A DNA stretch of 64,000 nucleotides from Methylomonas albis (GCF_014850955.1 NZ_JACXSS010000001.1:2294001-2358000), one strand, 5' to 3'. Counted from the stretch's first letter, positions 1-8,414 are shown. Notes: generated by a model from the sequence alone, not told the origin. Program-made: numbers and translations.

Positions 1-1
1 T

Positions 2-466
2 GCCGGCCTTTCCCGAGACAATGCCTTTCCTGCGCTGAGCGGCGAGGATTGGGATCAAGTATTGCGCAGTAATCTCGATGGTTTTTACAACGTACTTTAT
101 CCACTAGTCATGCCGATGATACAACGGCGCAAGCCGGGGCGTATCGTGACCCTGTCTTCCGTTTCCGGTTTAGTCGGCAACCGCGGTCAGGTCAATTACA
201 GCGCGGCCAAGGCGGGCATCATCGGTGCGACTAAAGCCCTAGCTGTTGAGTTGGCGAAACGCAAAATCACCGTCAATTGCGTGGCGCCCGGTTTAATCGA
301 GACCGAAATGCTGGAAGGTTTACCTTTGGATGAAGCCCTTGCCGCCGTACCCGCCAAACGTTTGGGTACGCCGGAAGAAGTCGCCGCGTTGGTGGCTTTT
401 TTAATGTCCGCAGACGCCGGCTATATTACCCGCCAAGTAATTTCCGTGAATGGAGGTTTATGTTGA
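2..466 (+). CDS. 3-oxoacyl-ACP reductase, SDR family (5'-truncated, APE-cluster ketoreductase)
   Basis: The reading frame is open from base 2, so the gene begins before the window and the N-terminal NAD(P)-binding glycine motif is missing. The visible part is the C-terminal two thirds of a short-chain dehydrogenase. It has the catalytic Ser region (TLSSVSG), the Y-S-A-A-K motif (Tyr at base 197) and the VNCVAPGLIETEM segment that follows it in FabG proteins. FabG-type enzymes reduce the 3-keto group of an ACP-bound chain using NADPH. Its stop overlaps the start of the next gene, a ketosynthase, and the run continues with a chain-length-factor-like KS and an ACP, so it most likely acts in polyene assembly (ApeQ-like) rather than as the housekeeping fabG. 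The family is secure; the pathway is inferred from context. Confidence 0.9.
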   Translation, partial: AGLSRDNAFPALSGEDWDQVLRSNLDGFYNVLYPLVMPMIQRRKPGRIVTLSSVSGLVGNRGQVNYSAAKAGIIGATKALAVELAKRKITVNCVAPGLIETEMLEGLPLDEALAAVPAKRLGTPEEVAALVAFLMSADAGYITRQVISVNGGLC

Positions 467-1695
467 CGCGGAGAGTCGTTGTCACCGGTATGGCCGGCTT
501 TTCACCCATAGGTAACGACTGGGAGGAAATACGCGGCAGACTTTTAGCAAAGCAATCCGGCATTCGGTATATACCGGAATGGGAAATTTATAACGGTTTG
601 CTGACCCGCTTGGCCGGGCCGGTGGAAAATTTCACGCTGCCGGCGCATTACACCCGTAAAAACACCCGCAGCATGGGCCGGGTCGCCTTGCTGGCAACCC
701 GCGCCACCGAACTGGCCATGCTTGATGCCGGTTTGCTGGGCGATCCGGTGATCAGCAGCGGCCGTACCGGCGTGGCCTATGGCTCATCGGTCGGGTCGAC
801 GCCGGCTATCGCTGACTTCGGCAGAATGCTGATTAATCATGACATCGGCAATCTCAACGCTACTACCTATCTGAAGATGATGGGTCATACCACCTGCGCT
901 AACGTGGCCTTGTTTTTTCAGGTGCGCGGTCGAGTCATCCCGTCTGTCAGCGCGTGTACCTCGGGTAGCCAGGGCATAGGTTACGCCTACGAGGCGATCA
1001 AATTCGGTTTGCAAGATGTGATGTTGGCGGGCGGTGCGGAGGAACTTTGTCCCACCGAGGCGGCGTTGTTCGATGCTTTATATGCCACCAGTACCCGCAA
1101 CGACCAGCCTGAACTAACCCCCAGGCCTTTCGACCGTGATCGCGACGGCCTGGTAATAGGCGAGGGCGCTTGCACTTTGGTATTGGAGGAATTGGAGCGC
1201 GCTTTGGCGCGCGGCGCACGGATCTACGCCGAGATTGTCGGTTTTGCCACCAATGCCGACGGCGTCCACGCCACTCAACCCAATGCAGACACCATGCAAC
1301 TGGTCATGCGTCTGGCTTTACAAGACGCGCGGATTGAGCCAGGTCAAATTGCTTATATCAGCGCGCACGGCACCGCCACCGAACAGGGCGATATTGCCGA
1401 AAGTCAGGCCACTGCGGCAGTGTTCGGCGGCAACACGCCGATTAGCAGTCTGAAAAGCTACACTGGCCATACCTTGGGTGCTTGCGGTGCCTTGGAGGCA
1501 ATGGTGGCGATTCAGATGATGCGGGACGGCTGGTTTCACCCGAATCACAATCTGGATAATCCCGACCCGCGCTGCGCGGCGCTGGATTATCTAACCGGCG
1601 ACGGCCGCACTATCGACGCCGAATATGTCGTCAGCAATAACTTTGCGTTTGGCGGTATCAACACCTCCTTGGTTTTCCAGCGCTGGGATACCTGA
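460..1695 (+). CDS. beta-ketoacyl-ACP synthase II-like (APE ketosynthase)
   Basis: A full-length 411-residue FabF-type condensing enzyme. The thiolase-fold triad is complete: Cys166 in SACTSGS, His303 in SAHGTATEQGD and His337 in YTGHTLGACG. It performs decarboxylative condensation of malonyl-ACP onto an acyl-ACP chain. The ATG overlaps the stop of the ketoreductase gene (ATGTTGA) and follows GGAGG at a short distance, which supports this start and translational coupling. The next gene is a degenerate ketosynthase-like protein, so the two may form a KS:CLF heterodimer as in type II polyketide systems. Equivalents in characterised aryl polyene clusters are ApeO and ApeR; which one this matches cannot be decided without alignment. 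Confidence 0.93.
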   Translation: MLTRRVVVTGMAGFSPIGNDWEEIRGRLLAKQSGIRYIPEWEIYNGLLTRLAGPVENFTLPAHYTRKNTRSMGRVALLATRATELAMLDAGLLGDPVISSGRTGVAYGSSVGSTPAIADFGRMLINHDIGNLNATTYLKMMGHTTCANVALFFQVRGRVIPSVSACTSGSQGIGYAYEAIKFGLQDVMLAGGAEELCPTEAALFDALYATSTRNDQPELTPRPFDRDRDGLVIGEGACTLVLEELERALARGARIYAEIVGFATNADGVHATQPNADTMQLVMRLALQDARIEPGQIAYISAHGTATEQGDIAESQATAAVFGGNTPISSLKSYTGHTLGACGALEAMVAIQMMRDGWFHPNHNLDNPDPRCAALDYLTGDGRTIDAEYVVSNNFAFGGINTSLVFQRWDT

Positions 1696-1708
1696 GTTGA
1701 CCGACAGC

Positions 1709-2452
1709 ATGGACGCGAATGGTTTGGAAAACCGCTTGGCTTTTACACTGAAACACTGGTGTTTTTGGCAATCGGCGCCGTGTCCCGAAGCTAATGGCTG
1801 GCCGGACGGTGACATATTGCCGTATCAGCAAGGCAATGCCGATGTGGGATTTTTACCGGCGATGCAAAGGCGCAGGCTGTCACCTTTAGCCAGAGCCGCC
1901 TGCGCAGTGGCTTGGCGCAGCCGCAGCAAAAGCGGTGACATGCCCTCGGTGTTTTGCTCAAATCACGGCGAAAGCCAGTATTACTTTGAGATGCTGGAGG
2001 ACATAGCCGGCGCTGAAACGGTCTCGCCTAGTCGCTTCAGCCAGTGCGTACATAACGCCATAGCCGGTTTGTCCAGTTTTCACAGCGCAAGTTTTTTACC
2101 TTATGTGGCCTTGGCCGGCGGTACGGAAGGGCTGTTCTCGGCCTTTCTGGAAGCAGGCGGCATGCTGTTGGATGTTCCCCAGGTGTTGGTGGTGTGGTAC
2201 GAACAGCCTTTGCCCGACGCTTACTTACCTTATCTGCCCGGCACTGATGTGACTTGGGCCTTGGCTATGACTTTAACGAGAGCGGGGAGCGCAGGGCGGC
2301 AATTGCGGCTGACGCGCGAGCCATCTAATGACCCGACATCGCAGGAAAATGGCCTGCCCAAGCTCGTTCAAGCGGTTATCCACGGTCAAAGCAGTGGATC
2401 TTGCCGACAGGATAGGTCTATCTGGCATTGGCGTTTGGATGATGTTTCGTGA
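1709..2452 (+). CDS. beta-ketoacyl synthase N-terminal-like protein (chain-length factor type)
   Basis: About 247 residues, far shorter than a full ketosynthase. It resembles the ketoacyl-synthase-like partner family found in aryl polyene clusters (ApeC-type): SPLARAACAVAW near the start, SVFCSNHGESQYY, a VHNAIAGLSSFHS segment where a catalytic Cys would lie in a true KS, and a C-terminal end rich in Trp. No active-site Cys is visible, in keeping with a chain-length factor that pairs with the preceding ketosynthase. The start is uncertain: ATG at 1709 has a weak ribosome site, and a TTG at 1697, one base after the upstream stop, is also possible. About 220 bp without a gene follow before the ACP. 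Confidence 0.8.
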   Translation: MDANGLENRLAFTLKHWCFWQSAPCPEANGWPDGDILPYQQGNADVGFLPAMQRRRLSPLARAACAVAWRSRSKSGDMPSVFCSNHGESQYYFEMLEDIAGAETVSPSRFSQCVHNAIAGLSSFHSASFLPYVALAGGTEGLFSAFLEAGGMLLDVPQVLVVWYEQPLPDAYLPYLPGTDVTWALAMTLTRAGSAGRQLRLTREPSNDPTSQENGLPKLVQAVIHGQSSGSCRQDRSIWHWRLDDVS

Positions 2453-2488
2453 GGTCGATTGCCAGGAGCATAAGCGATCTGCTTTAAG

Positions 2489-2510
2489 CCAAGGTATAAT
2501 CCATACCTGG
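2489..2510 (+). promoter_or_regulatory. candidate -10 box inside a small inverted repeat
   Basis: In the 220-bp gap before the ACP gene a perfect TATAAT (2495-2500) lies within an inverted repeat, CC(A)AGGTAT-aatcc-ATACCTGG, with one extra base in the left arm. It could be an internal operon promoter with an overlapping operator. No good -35 hexamer is seen at 17 bp upstream, so this is only a candidate. Confidence 0.25.
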
Positions 2511-2672
2511 CGTAGTAATTTATCGCGCGGTTAGCAGAGATACTTGGCGCTTGGCGTGGCGCTGAAGAACAATACAATATCAAACCGATACCGTTTAATC
2601 GTGCTTATTGAGCAAGTGTCGCATAACTAGCCCGGCCGGTTTTAGCATATCGCAATAGGAAACAACACCCGT

Positions 2673-2921
2673 ATGAAGACCCAAGAAGACGTATTCTCCA
2701 CCTTAAGACAACTGATGGTGGAAATGTTCGAGTTAACGGCCGAGGACATCACCTTGGAGGCTAACTTACGGCAGGATTTAGACATCGACAGCATCGATGC
2801 GGTGGATTTGATGGTGCGGCTGCGGGAGATCACCGGCAAACGCATCAATCCCGAAGATTTCAAAAACGCTCGCACCATCCAGGACGTGGTCGATACCGTC
2901 TATCGGATCAGCGCAGAATAG
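2673..2921 (+). CDS. acyl carrier protein
   Basis: An 82-residue acidic helical protein with the phosphopantetheine attachment motif D-I-D-S-I-D; the serine is residue 40. This is the usual ACP length. The protein carries the growing acyl chain between ketosynthase, ketoreductase and dehydratase. GGAAAC lies upstream of the ATG. It is followed 6 bp later by a membrane protein of the COG4648 type, a normal neighbour of ACP genes in aryl polyene clusters. Characterised clusters have two ACPs; only one is in this window, so the other should lie upstream if the cluster is complete. Confidence 0.92.
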   Translation: MKTQEDVFSTLRQLMVEMFELTAEDITLEANLRQDLDIDSIDAVDLMVRLREITGKRINPEDFKNARTIQDVVDTVYRISAE

Positions 2922-2927
2922 GCCTGG

Positions 2928-3575
2928 ATGTTTAAGGATTTTCTCAACAATCTGCTGCCGGCCAAACGCCAAGCCCATCCCGACACAAGTGTTTACTCAA
3001 GGCCTAAGGCAGAGCCTCGGCACATCATCCTGAATGTGCTTGTTGCGGGGGTGACTGTCAGCTATCCCTTTCTGATTTGGTTTTCCGCCGATTATTTGCA
3101 GCCGCGCTCCATGGCCTTGGGGCTTGCCGGTTTGTTCTTACTGCGTTATTGGTTGCAGAAAACCGTTAAACCGGCTGGTAAAGCCGAGTCTCGGTTGATA
3201 TTGGCTTGCGCGCTGTTTTTGTTGCTTGGAGCACTGGTTAACAATGCCGGCTGGCTGCTGGCTTATCCGGTGTTCGTCAGCCTGCTGTTTTTTGCGGTAT
3301 TCTCCTTTAGCTTGATTCATCCGCCGACGGTGGTGGAGCGCTTGGCGAGACTGGAGTTTCCTAACCTGCCAGCCCATGGCGTGCTGTATACCCGCAAAGT
3401 CACTCTGGTGTGGAGCGGCTTTTTCCTCGGAAACGCGGCAATGTCTTTGCTGACCATTTGGTATGGCGACCGCTGGTTGTGGAGCCTTTACAACGGTTGC
3501 ATCGCCTACGTGTTGATGGGATTGTTGATGGCGGGAGAAATGGCTGTCCGCCGCAAAGTCAAGGCCAGCTTTTGA
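2928..3575 (+). CDS. COG4648-type integral membrane protein of APE cluster
   Basis: 215 residues with about six hydrophobic segments (for example around residues 35-55, 60-75, 85-120 and 155-205) and a short basic N-terminus. It matches the uncharacterised membrane protein family that sits directly after the ACP gene in aryl polyene clusters. No catalytic motif is evident and its role is unknown; an envelope location is certain from hydrophobicity. Its stop codon overlaps the TTG start of the dehydratase gene, so the two are translationally coupled. Confidence 0.75.
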   Translation: MFKDFLNNLLPAKRQAHPDTSVYSRPKAEPRHIILNVLVAGVTVSYPFLIWFSADYLQPRSMALGLAGLFLLRYWLQKTVKPAGKAESRLILACALFLLLGALVNNAGWLLAYPVFVSLLFFAVFSFSLIHPPTVVERLARLEFPNLPAHGVLYTRKVTLVWSGFFLGNAAMSLLTIWYGDRWLWSLYNGCIAYVLMGLLMAGEMAVRRKVKASF

Positions 3576-3952
3576 GTACGCTAATTGCCCAAGCCGTTTT
3601 GTTCCCGGAAATACTAAACGAACAAACCCAAGCCGATAGTGCGGTGTTGGGCTTGCGTATCCCCACCGATCTGACCTATTTCAATGGTCATTTCGATGAG
3701 ATTGCCGTAGTACCCGGCGTGGTGCAAATCCAATGGGCGGTGCATTACGCTCGGCAATACCTGGGTTTAACCCGCGTATTCAGTCATATGGAATCGGTCA
3801 AATTCAAAGAGTTGTTGTTACCTGGCCAGCAGTTGGAATTGGCATTGGCATTGCAATATCTGCCGGCAGCTAACAAACTGTCTTTTTGTTACCGCTCGGT
3901 AAGCTGCGAATATAGCTCCGGAAGAATCTACTTTCATGACGACCTTGTTTAA
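3572..3952 (+). CDS. 3-hydroxyacyl-ACP dehydratase, hot-dog fold (ApeI-like)
   Basis: 126 residues from a TTG start that overlaps the upstream stop (TTTGA). A FabA/FabZ-like hot-dog core is visible: the FNGHF motif (Y-F-N-G-H-F) followed by the VVPGVVQIQWAVHYA helix and a LLPGQQLEL strand. The His in NGHF is the usual catalytic base for dehydrating 3-hydroxyacyl-ACP. The acidic residue of the central helix is not in its usual place, as in other ApeI-like proteins that work with a partner (ApeP). A longer version from 3410 would run through the preceding gene in another frame and is not credible. Confidence 0.8.
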   Translation: MSTLIAQAVLFPEILNEQTQADSAVLGLRIPTDLTYFNGHFDEIAVVPGVVQIQWAVHYARQYLGLTRVFSHMESVKFKELLLPGQQLELALALQYLPAANKLSFCYRSVSCEYSSGRIYFHDDLV

Positions 3953-4679
3953 TCCCTGCATTCTGATTCCGGTCTACAACCACGAAAAGCCGCTCCCTGG
4001 GATTGTCGCGCGTTTGGCTGCTTATCAACTGCCTTGTCTGTTGGTGGATGACGGTAGCGAGGCATCCTGTGCCGAGGTTATTCGCGGATTATCCGCGCAA
4101 TATGCCTGGGTACAAAGCATCAGACTGGGGCTGAACCAAGGCAAGGGCGCTGCGCTGAAAGCCGGGATTTTAGCGGCGCATGCTCAAGGCTATTCGCATG
4201 CCTTGCAAATCGATGCCGACGGCCAGCACGATTTAAACGACCTGGATAAATTCTTAACCGCAGCCCAACAAGCACCGGCAGCGGCGGTCATCGGCCGAGC
4301 GCTGTTCGACGCTTCGATTCCCAAACTACGCTATTACGCCCGTTATCTGACCCATGCCTGGGTGCACATCAACACGCTATCCTGCGCCATCCCCGACTCC
4401 ATGTGTGGCTACCGTGTCTATCCGCTGGCATCCTGCGCGCAGTTGATCCAAAGCGTTACCATGGAAAATCGCATGGGTTTTGATACGGAAATTTTGGTTC
4501 GGCTTTACTGGCAAGGGGTGTCGATCATCTCCATTCCCACCCATGTGCGCTATCCACTCGACGGCATCTCGCATTTCCGGGCCTGGGAGGATAACCTGCT
4601 CCTGAGTCAGACGCATGCCCGCTTGTTTTTCGGCATGTTGTTACGGATGCCGACTCTGTTGCTGAGGCATTTTCGATGA
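3936..4679 (+). CDS. family 2 glycosyltransferase
   Basis: 247 residues of GT-A fold: ILIPVYNHEKP at the N-terminus, LLVDDGS, LNQGKGAALKAG, and the metal/nucleotide-binding IDADGQH (DxD-type) near residue 92. The protein is dolichyl-phosphate-mannose-synthase-like in length and has no clear transmembrane helix. It would transfer a sugar from an activated donor to the polyene lipid or another lipid acceptor. Its start overlaps the end of the dehydratase gene by 17 bp, and its stop overlaps the acyltransferase start (ATGA). GT2 genes paired with an LpxL-like acyltransferase are standard in aryl polyene clusters. Confidence 0.88.
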   Translation: MTTLFNPCILIPVYNHEKPLPGIVARLAAYQLPCLLVDDGSEASCAEVIRGLSAQYAWVQSIRLGLNQGKGAALKAGILAAHAQGYSHALQIDADGQHDLNDLDKFLTAAQQAPAAAVIGRALFDASIPKLRYYARYLTHAWVHINTLSCAIPDSMCGYRVYPLASCAQLIQSVTMENRMGFDTEILVRLYWQGVSIISIPTHVRYPLDGISHFRAWEDNLLLSQTHARLFFGMLLRMPTLLLRHFR

Positions 4680-5629
4680 AACCGGCAAGCACCGCCGCCC
4701 GTCATTGGGCCGCTGTCGAGGAAAATAGCCTGCTGTGGGGCATAAGCGTATTGGTGTGGGTGTATCGGACCGGCGGCCGTTGGGTGTTCCGCTTATTTTT
4801 GCGTCCGGTCGTCAGCTACTACTTTCTGGCCGGGCGGCTTGCCCGCCAGGCTTCAAGAGATTATCTAAGCCACCTCGGCCGCTTCTATCCCGATTTGCCG
4901 ATCAACGGCGGTTACTGGCAAAGTTACCGGCATTTCCTCTGCTTCGGCGAAACCTTGCTGGATAAAATTGTGGTTTGGACCGGCAACATCACGCCCGAGC
5001 AAGTCGATTTCCCCCATCGCCAATTGCTGCTGGATTTGATCGCAGAAAAGCGCGGGGCCATGCTGCTATCAGGGCACATCGGCAATCTGGAAATTTGTCA
5101 GGCCATCGCTACGATGCGCGGCCACATTCATCTGAACATACTGGTGCATACCAAGCATGCCGAGAAGTTCAACCGCTTGCTCGGCAGCCGAGGCAGCGCC
5201 ACCATCCAATTGATTCAAGTGACGGAGTTGAGCCCGGCCATCGCCATTACCTTGCAGGAAAAGATCGAACGCGGCGAGTTTTTAGTCATGGTGGGCGACC
5301 GGATTCCGGTGCAAGGCGGACGTACTGTATCAGCCAGCTTTCTGGGCGAGGACGCCGAATTCCCGCAAGGCCCTTATCTGCTGGCCTCGCTGTTGCGTTG
5401 CCCGGTCTACACCTTGTTTTGCTTTCCGGTGGCAGGGCGATTCAAAATTCATCTTGAGCTATTTGCCGACCACATCCGCATTCCCCGCGCCGAACCGCAG
5501 CGTAAAGAAATGTTGGAAACCCTGGCCAGGCGCTATGCGCAGAGGCTGGAGGCCTATTGTCGCCTAGCGCCACTGCAATGGTTCAATTTTTACCCTTATT
5601 GGAGCCGGTCGGCTGCGGAGGATAAGTGA
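4676..5629 (+). CDS. LpxL/HtrB-like lysophospholipid acyltransferase
   Basis: 317 residues of the lipid A acyltransferase type: an N-terminal hydrophobic stretch near residues 20-45, the catalytic H-x4-E motif (HIGNLE near residue 137) and a GDRIPVQGG segment matching the conserved GDR region. Members transfer an acyl group from acyl-ACP to a lipid at the inner membrane. Here it probably attaches the polyene acyl chain to a glycolipid carrier, since aryl polyenes are anchored in the outer membrane. It is coupled to the genes on both sides by 4-bp start/stop overlaps. Confidence 0.87.
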   Translation: MKPASTAARHWAAVEENSLLWGISVLVWVYRTGGRWVFRLFLRPVVSYYFLAGRLARQASRDYLSHLGRFYPDLPINGGYWQSYRHFLCFGETLLDKIVVWTGNITPEQVDFPHRQLLLDLIAEKRGAMLLSGHIGNLEICQAIATMRGHIHLNILVHTKHAEKFNRLLGSRGSATIQLIQVTELSPAIAITLQEKIERGEFLVMVGDRIPVQGGRTVSASFLGEDAEFPQGPYLLASLLRCPVYTLFCFPVAGRFKIHLELFADHIRIPRAEPQRKEMLETLARRYAQRLEAYCRLAPLQWFNFYPYWSRSAAEDK

Positions 5630-6045
5630 TGCTACGTGCCGAAGTCGAATTGACCGTGCCTTTTCATGACATCGATTTATTGAACATCGCTTGGCATGGA
5701 CACTATTGCAAATATATCGAGATTGCCCGTTGCGCCATGCTGGACAAAATCGGCTACGGTTATATGGCCATGAAAGACACTGGCTATGTTTGGCCGATTG
5801 TGGATTTGCAATTGCGCTTCATCCGTCCCGCCAGATTTGAACAACGCATCATCGCTGAAGCGCAATTGGTGGAATACGAATACAGGATGAAAATCAAATA
5901 TCGGATACTGGATGCCGAAACCCGCGAAGTATTGGCTAAGGGCCATTCCATCCAGGCAGCGGTAAGCGCGGTCAGCGGCGAAATGTGCTATGCCTCGCCG
6001 CCGGTATTTCTGGAAAAACTCGGTATTAAAATCGAAGCTCCCTAG
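5626..6045 (+). CDS. acyl-CoA/ACP thioesterase, 4HBT family (ApeK-like)
   Basis: 139 residues with the YbgC/4-hydroxybenzoyl-CoA thioesterase signature: VPFHDIDLLNIAWHGHYCKYIE, in which the Asp and the WHGHY segment are the usual active-site region, followed by the LDKIGYGY and RPARFEQ strands. It hydrolyses acyl thioesters, here perhaps editing or releasing polyene chains. ATG overlaps the preceding stop. It is the last gene of the operon in this window; the genes that often follow (LolA-like carrier, MMPL exporter) are absent, and 140 bp later an IS3 end begins. Confidence 0.85.
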   Translation: MMLRAEVELTVPFHDIDLLNIAWHGHYCKYIEIARCAMLDKIGYGYMAMKDTGYVWPIVDLQLRFIRPARFEQRIIAEAQLVEYEYRMKIKYRILDAETREVLAKGHSIQAAVSAVSGEMCYASPPVFLEKLGIKIEAP

Positions 6046-6058
6046 CGGGCAGGTGCAG

Positions 6059-6086
6059 CGGTTTGCAATCGAAAACACGCAAACCG
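6059..6086 (+). terminator. hairpin after the APE operon
   Basis: A perfect 8-bp stem, CGGTTTGC / GCAAACCG, with a 12-nt loop starts 14 bp after the thioesterase stop. No T-run follows, so it may be an mRNA 3' stabiliser or a weak terminator rather than a classical intrinsic terminator. Confidence 0.45.
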
Positions 6087-6251
6087 GCAATCAGCACAAA
6101 TGTTGACCGAAATTAGATACAACTGACGGGCATTTAAACCGAGATTATTTGCAATTGAACCTGCAATCATCCGCCGTAAACCGACTAAAGTGGACCCCGA
6201 AATCTGGACAGTAATTTAAGCTATGCCCTGACGGAAAATAATAGACAGGAA

Positions 6252-6539
6252 ATGAGCGAAAGTAAGCGGAAGATATATACAGGGGCGCAAAAGGCAAAGG
6301 TTGCCTTGGAAGCAGTCAGAGGCACGAAGACGATCAATGAGATCGCCCAAGAGCACGGCGTGCATCCCACCCAGGTCAGCCAATGGAAAAAAGAGTTGCT
6401 GGACAATGCCGGCAGTCTGTTCGACGGCAAGCGAGGGCCGAAACCGGTCAATGCGCAGAACGATCCGGACCGGTTATATGCCAAGATCGGGCAACTCAAT
6501 ATGGAACTGGACTGGCTTAATACCCACACGGGGCACTAG
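6252..6539 (+). pseudogene. IS3-family transposase OrfA, C-terminus altered by a 19-bp insertion
   Basis: 95 residues. The N-terminal helix-turn-helix of IS3 OrfA is intact (AKVALEAVRGTKTINEIAQ, HPTQVSQWKKELL). The frame should end in DWLKKKSGISL, but after DWL it reads NTHTGH and stops. Removing bases 6521-6539 restores AAAAAAAAG, a run expected at the programmed -1 frameshift site, and the usual ending. Damage here would also prevent synthesis of the OrfAB fusion transposase. Confidence 0.85.
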
Positions 6540-6566
6540 AAAAAAGTCTGGGATCAGCCTGTAGAG

Positions 6567-7510
6567 GTGCGTCAAACCTGGATAGCAGCCGACGACGAGA
6601 TAGCGTTATCAACGCAATGCCAATTGCTCAAGATCACGCGTTCTGTGGTATACGAGCAGAAAAAGCGTTTACTGAAAGCTGTTGACGAAGATGAAGGCCT
6701 GTTGCTGCGCTTGCTCGATGAGGCATATACGCGGCATCCTTTTTACGGCTCTCGGCGGATGACGAGGTACCTCTGTAGCGGCGGACAGGTGGTTAATCGC
6801 AAGCGGGTTCAGCGCTTGATACCCACAGGGCACAAGTGCAAACCCTCGGATTGGCGGGCATGGCGCCCGGCCCCAATACCAGTAAGCCGCATCCGCAGCA
6901 CAAGACTTATCCGTATCTGTTGAGGGGCCTCGACATCATCCGGCCCAACCAAGTGTGGAGTACCGACATCACCTATATTCGGTTGCCGCGTGGCTTTGTC
7001 AATCTGGTGGCGATCATCGACTGGTATAGCCGCAAAGTGCTGTCATGGCGGTTGTCGAATACCATGGATGCCGGGTTTTGTGTGGACTGTTTGGAAGAAG
7101 CCATCAAGGCCTACGGAACGCCAGAGATATTCAATAGTGATCAGGGATCGCAATTCACCAGTGACGCTTTCACCGGCGTCCTGATCGAGCACGGCGTCAC
7201 GATCAGCATGGACGGACGAGGTCGGGCTCTGGACAATATTTTTGTCGAGCGGCTATGGCGAACGGTGAAATACGAAGAGGTGTATTTGAAACAGCACGGT
7301 AGCCTGCAGGAATTGTTGATGGGCTTGACTCGCTACTTCATGTTTTACAACGAGGAGCGCCTGCATCAATCGTTGGATTACAAAACGCCGGATGATGTGT
7401 ATCGGACGGCTGTAGGCGGCGGCGCCAAGATTGTGGATAAATTTAACGGGAAGGCGGAAGCTTGTTCCCGTGTAGAAGAATTGGGACAGCGCCATTCAGC
7501 TGGAGTATGA
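6567..7510 (+). pseudogene. IS3-family transposase OrfB (DDE), frameshifted by a 17-bp insertion
   Basis: The first part (6567-6819) reads HTH_21-like sequence ending NRKRVQRL. The second part (from about 6837 to 7510) reads MQTLGLAGMAPGPNTSKP and then the full catalytic core: WSTDITYIRL (first Asp), FNSDQGSQFTS (second Asp) and a Glu in the DNIFVERLWRTVKYEEVY segment. The parts are in different frames. Removing 6820-6836 joins RL to MQTLGL in frame, which is the normal IS3 sequence. The catalytic residues are intact, so loss of function is due only to the insertion. Confidence 0.87.
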
Positions 7511-7567
7511 ACAGGGTTCGATCTTAAACTGAGTCATAATTTGTCTGGACAATGGGGTCCACTTTAG

Positions 7568-8414
7568 TGTTGGCCTGGAGCTTCGCCCCGGACGCTGGCA
7601 TTCGTCTTTGGAGATCGAGTATTTTCTCGAACGGCTGTTGCCGCGTGTCGAACGTCTGGTGTCAGCCGAACAAGCCGTACTGATGCGCAAGGATTCTGGC
7701 TTCGACAGTGCCAAACTGCTGTTTGCGGCGGCCGCTGAAAAAGAGCGTTGGGCCGCCGACCGGCGCTTCGACTATCTGGTGAAGTGGAATCCACGTCGCC
7801 AGGCTAAAGAAACCTGGGTAATGCAGGCCGAGGCCGCAGGTCGCTTCGTCGAAAAGCGCCCCGGCAAACGCGAAGCGCTGTTCTCGATGAACGTCGAACG
7901 CGCCTTCGGCAAACAAACCCGAACCTTTCGCCTGGTGATTCGCCTAATCGAACGCACCATCGACCGGCGAGGACAACACCTGCTGTTGCCCGACATCGCA
8001 CTGGAAGGCTGGTGGACCAGTCTGGACGACGACGAAGCGCTGGTCATCGAACGTTACCGCGATCACGGCACCCATGAACAGTTTCATTCCGAATTCAAGA
8101 CCGACCTCGACCTGGTACGCTTGCCATCAGGCAAACCTGTCCTGAGCGAAGTCGAAGGGTTTGACACCAACGACGCCATTTTGCGCTTGGGGATGCTAGC
8201 CTACAACTGCCTGCGGTTGCTTGGACAATTAGGCTTGCTGGGTGATCTGGCGCCGATCCGACACCCGGCCAAGCGGCGGCGGATTAGAACGGTGTTACAG
8301 GACATCATGTACCGGGCCGCGCAGGTTATCCACAAAGCAAGACAATGGTGGCTGGATTTGGGCCAATTCTCGCCCGTTGCCCGGCTATTTGAGTATCTGC
8401 AGCAGGGTTGGTGA
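7568..8414 (+). pseudogene. IS1380-family transposase, 5'-truncated
   Basis: The open frame starts directly at the IS3 end and encodes about 280 C-terminal residues of an IS1380 DDE transposase: LELRPGRWHSSLE, an ADRRFDYLVKWNPR segment, YRDHGTHEQFHSEFKTDLDLVRLPSG (catalytic Glu region) and the NDAILRLGMLAYNCLRLLGQ helix. The N-terminal third with the first catalytic Asp is gone. An in-frame 24-bp micro-insertion encoding PVLSEVEG lies between LPSGK and FDTNDA, described separately. No terminal repeat could be recognised after the stop. Confidence 0.82.
8136..8159 (+). repeat. 24-bp interspersed micro-repeat inside a transposase gene
   Basis: CCTGTCCTGAGC followed by GAAGTCGAAGGG interrupts the conserved LPSGK-FDTNDA stretch of the IS1380 transposase and adds exactly eight codons (PVLSEVEG). 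Removing it restores the family sequence. The same octapeptide is, to my knowledge, a recurrent insert in unrelated proteins of many environmental bacteria, produced by a short mobile DNA repeat. Confidence 0.75.

Larger units (their letters stand above)
6185..7567 (+). mobile_element. IS3-family insertion sequence (inactivated)
   Basis: 1383 bp bounded by inverted ends that begin CTAAAGTGGACCCC on both sides. It contains an orfA (HTH) and an orfB (DDE integrase) in the usual overlapping order, but both reading frames are damaged by 17-19-bp insertions of nearly the same sequence (6521-6539 and 6820-6836). The 3 bp on either side (CGA left, TGT right) do not match, so no target duplication remains. 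The right end abuts a 5'-truncated IS1380 transposase gene, indicating IS-into-IS insertion followed by rearrangement. Confidence 0.88.

Noticed and set aside
3410..3571. A longer start for the dehydratase gene at 3410
   Set aside because: It would translate the preceding membrane protein gene out of frame into Arg-rich sequence; the TTG at 3572 overlapping the stop fits the operon pattern.
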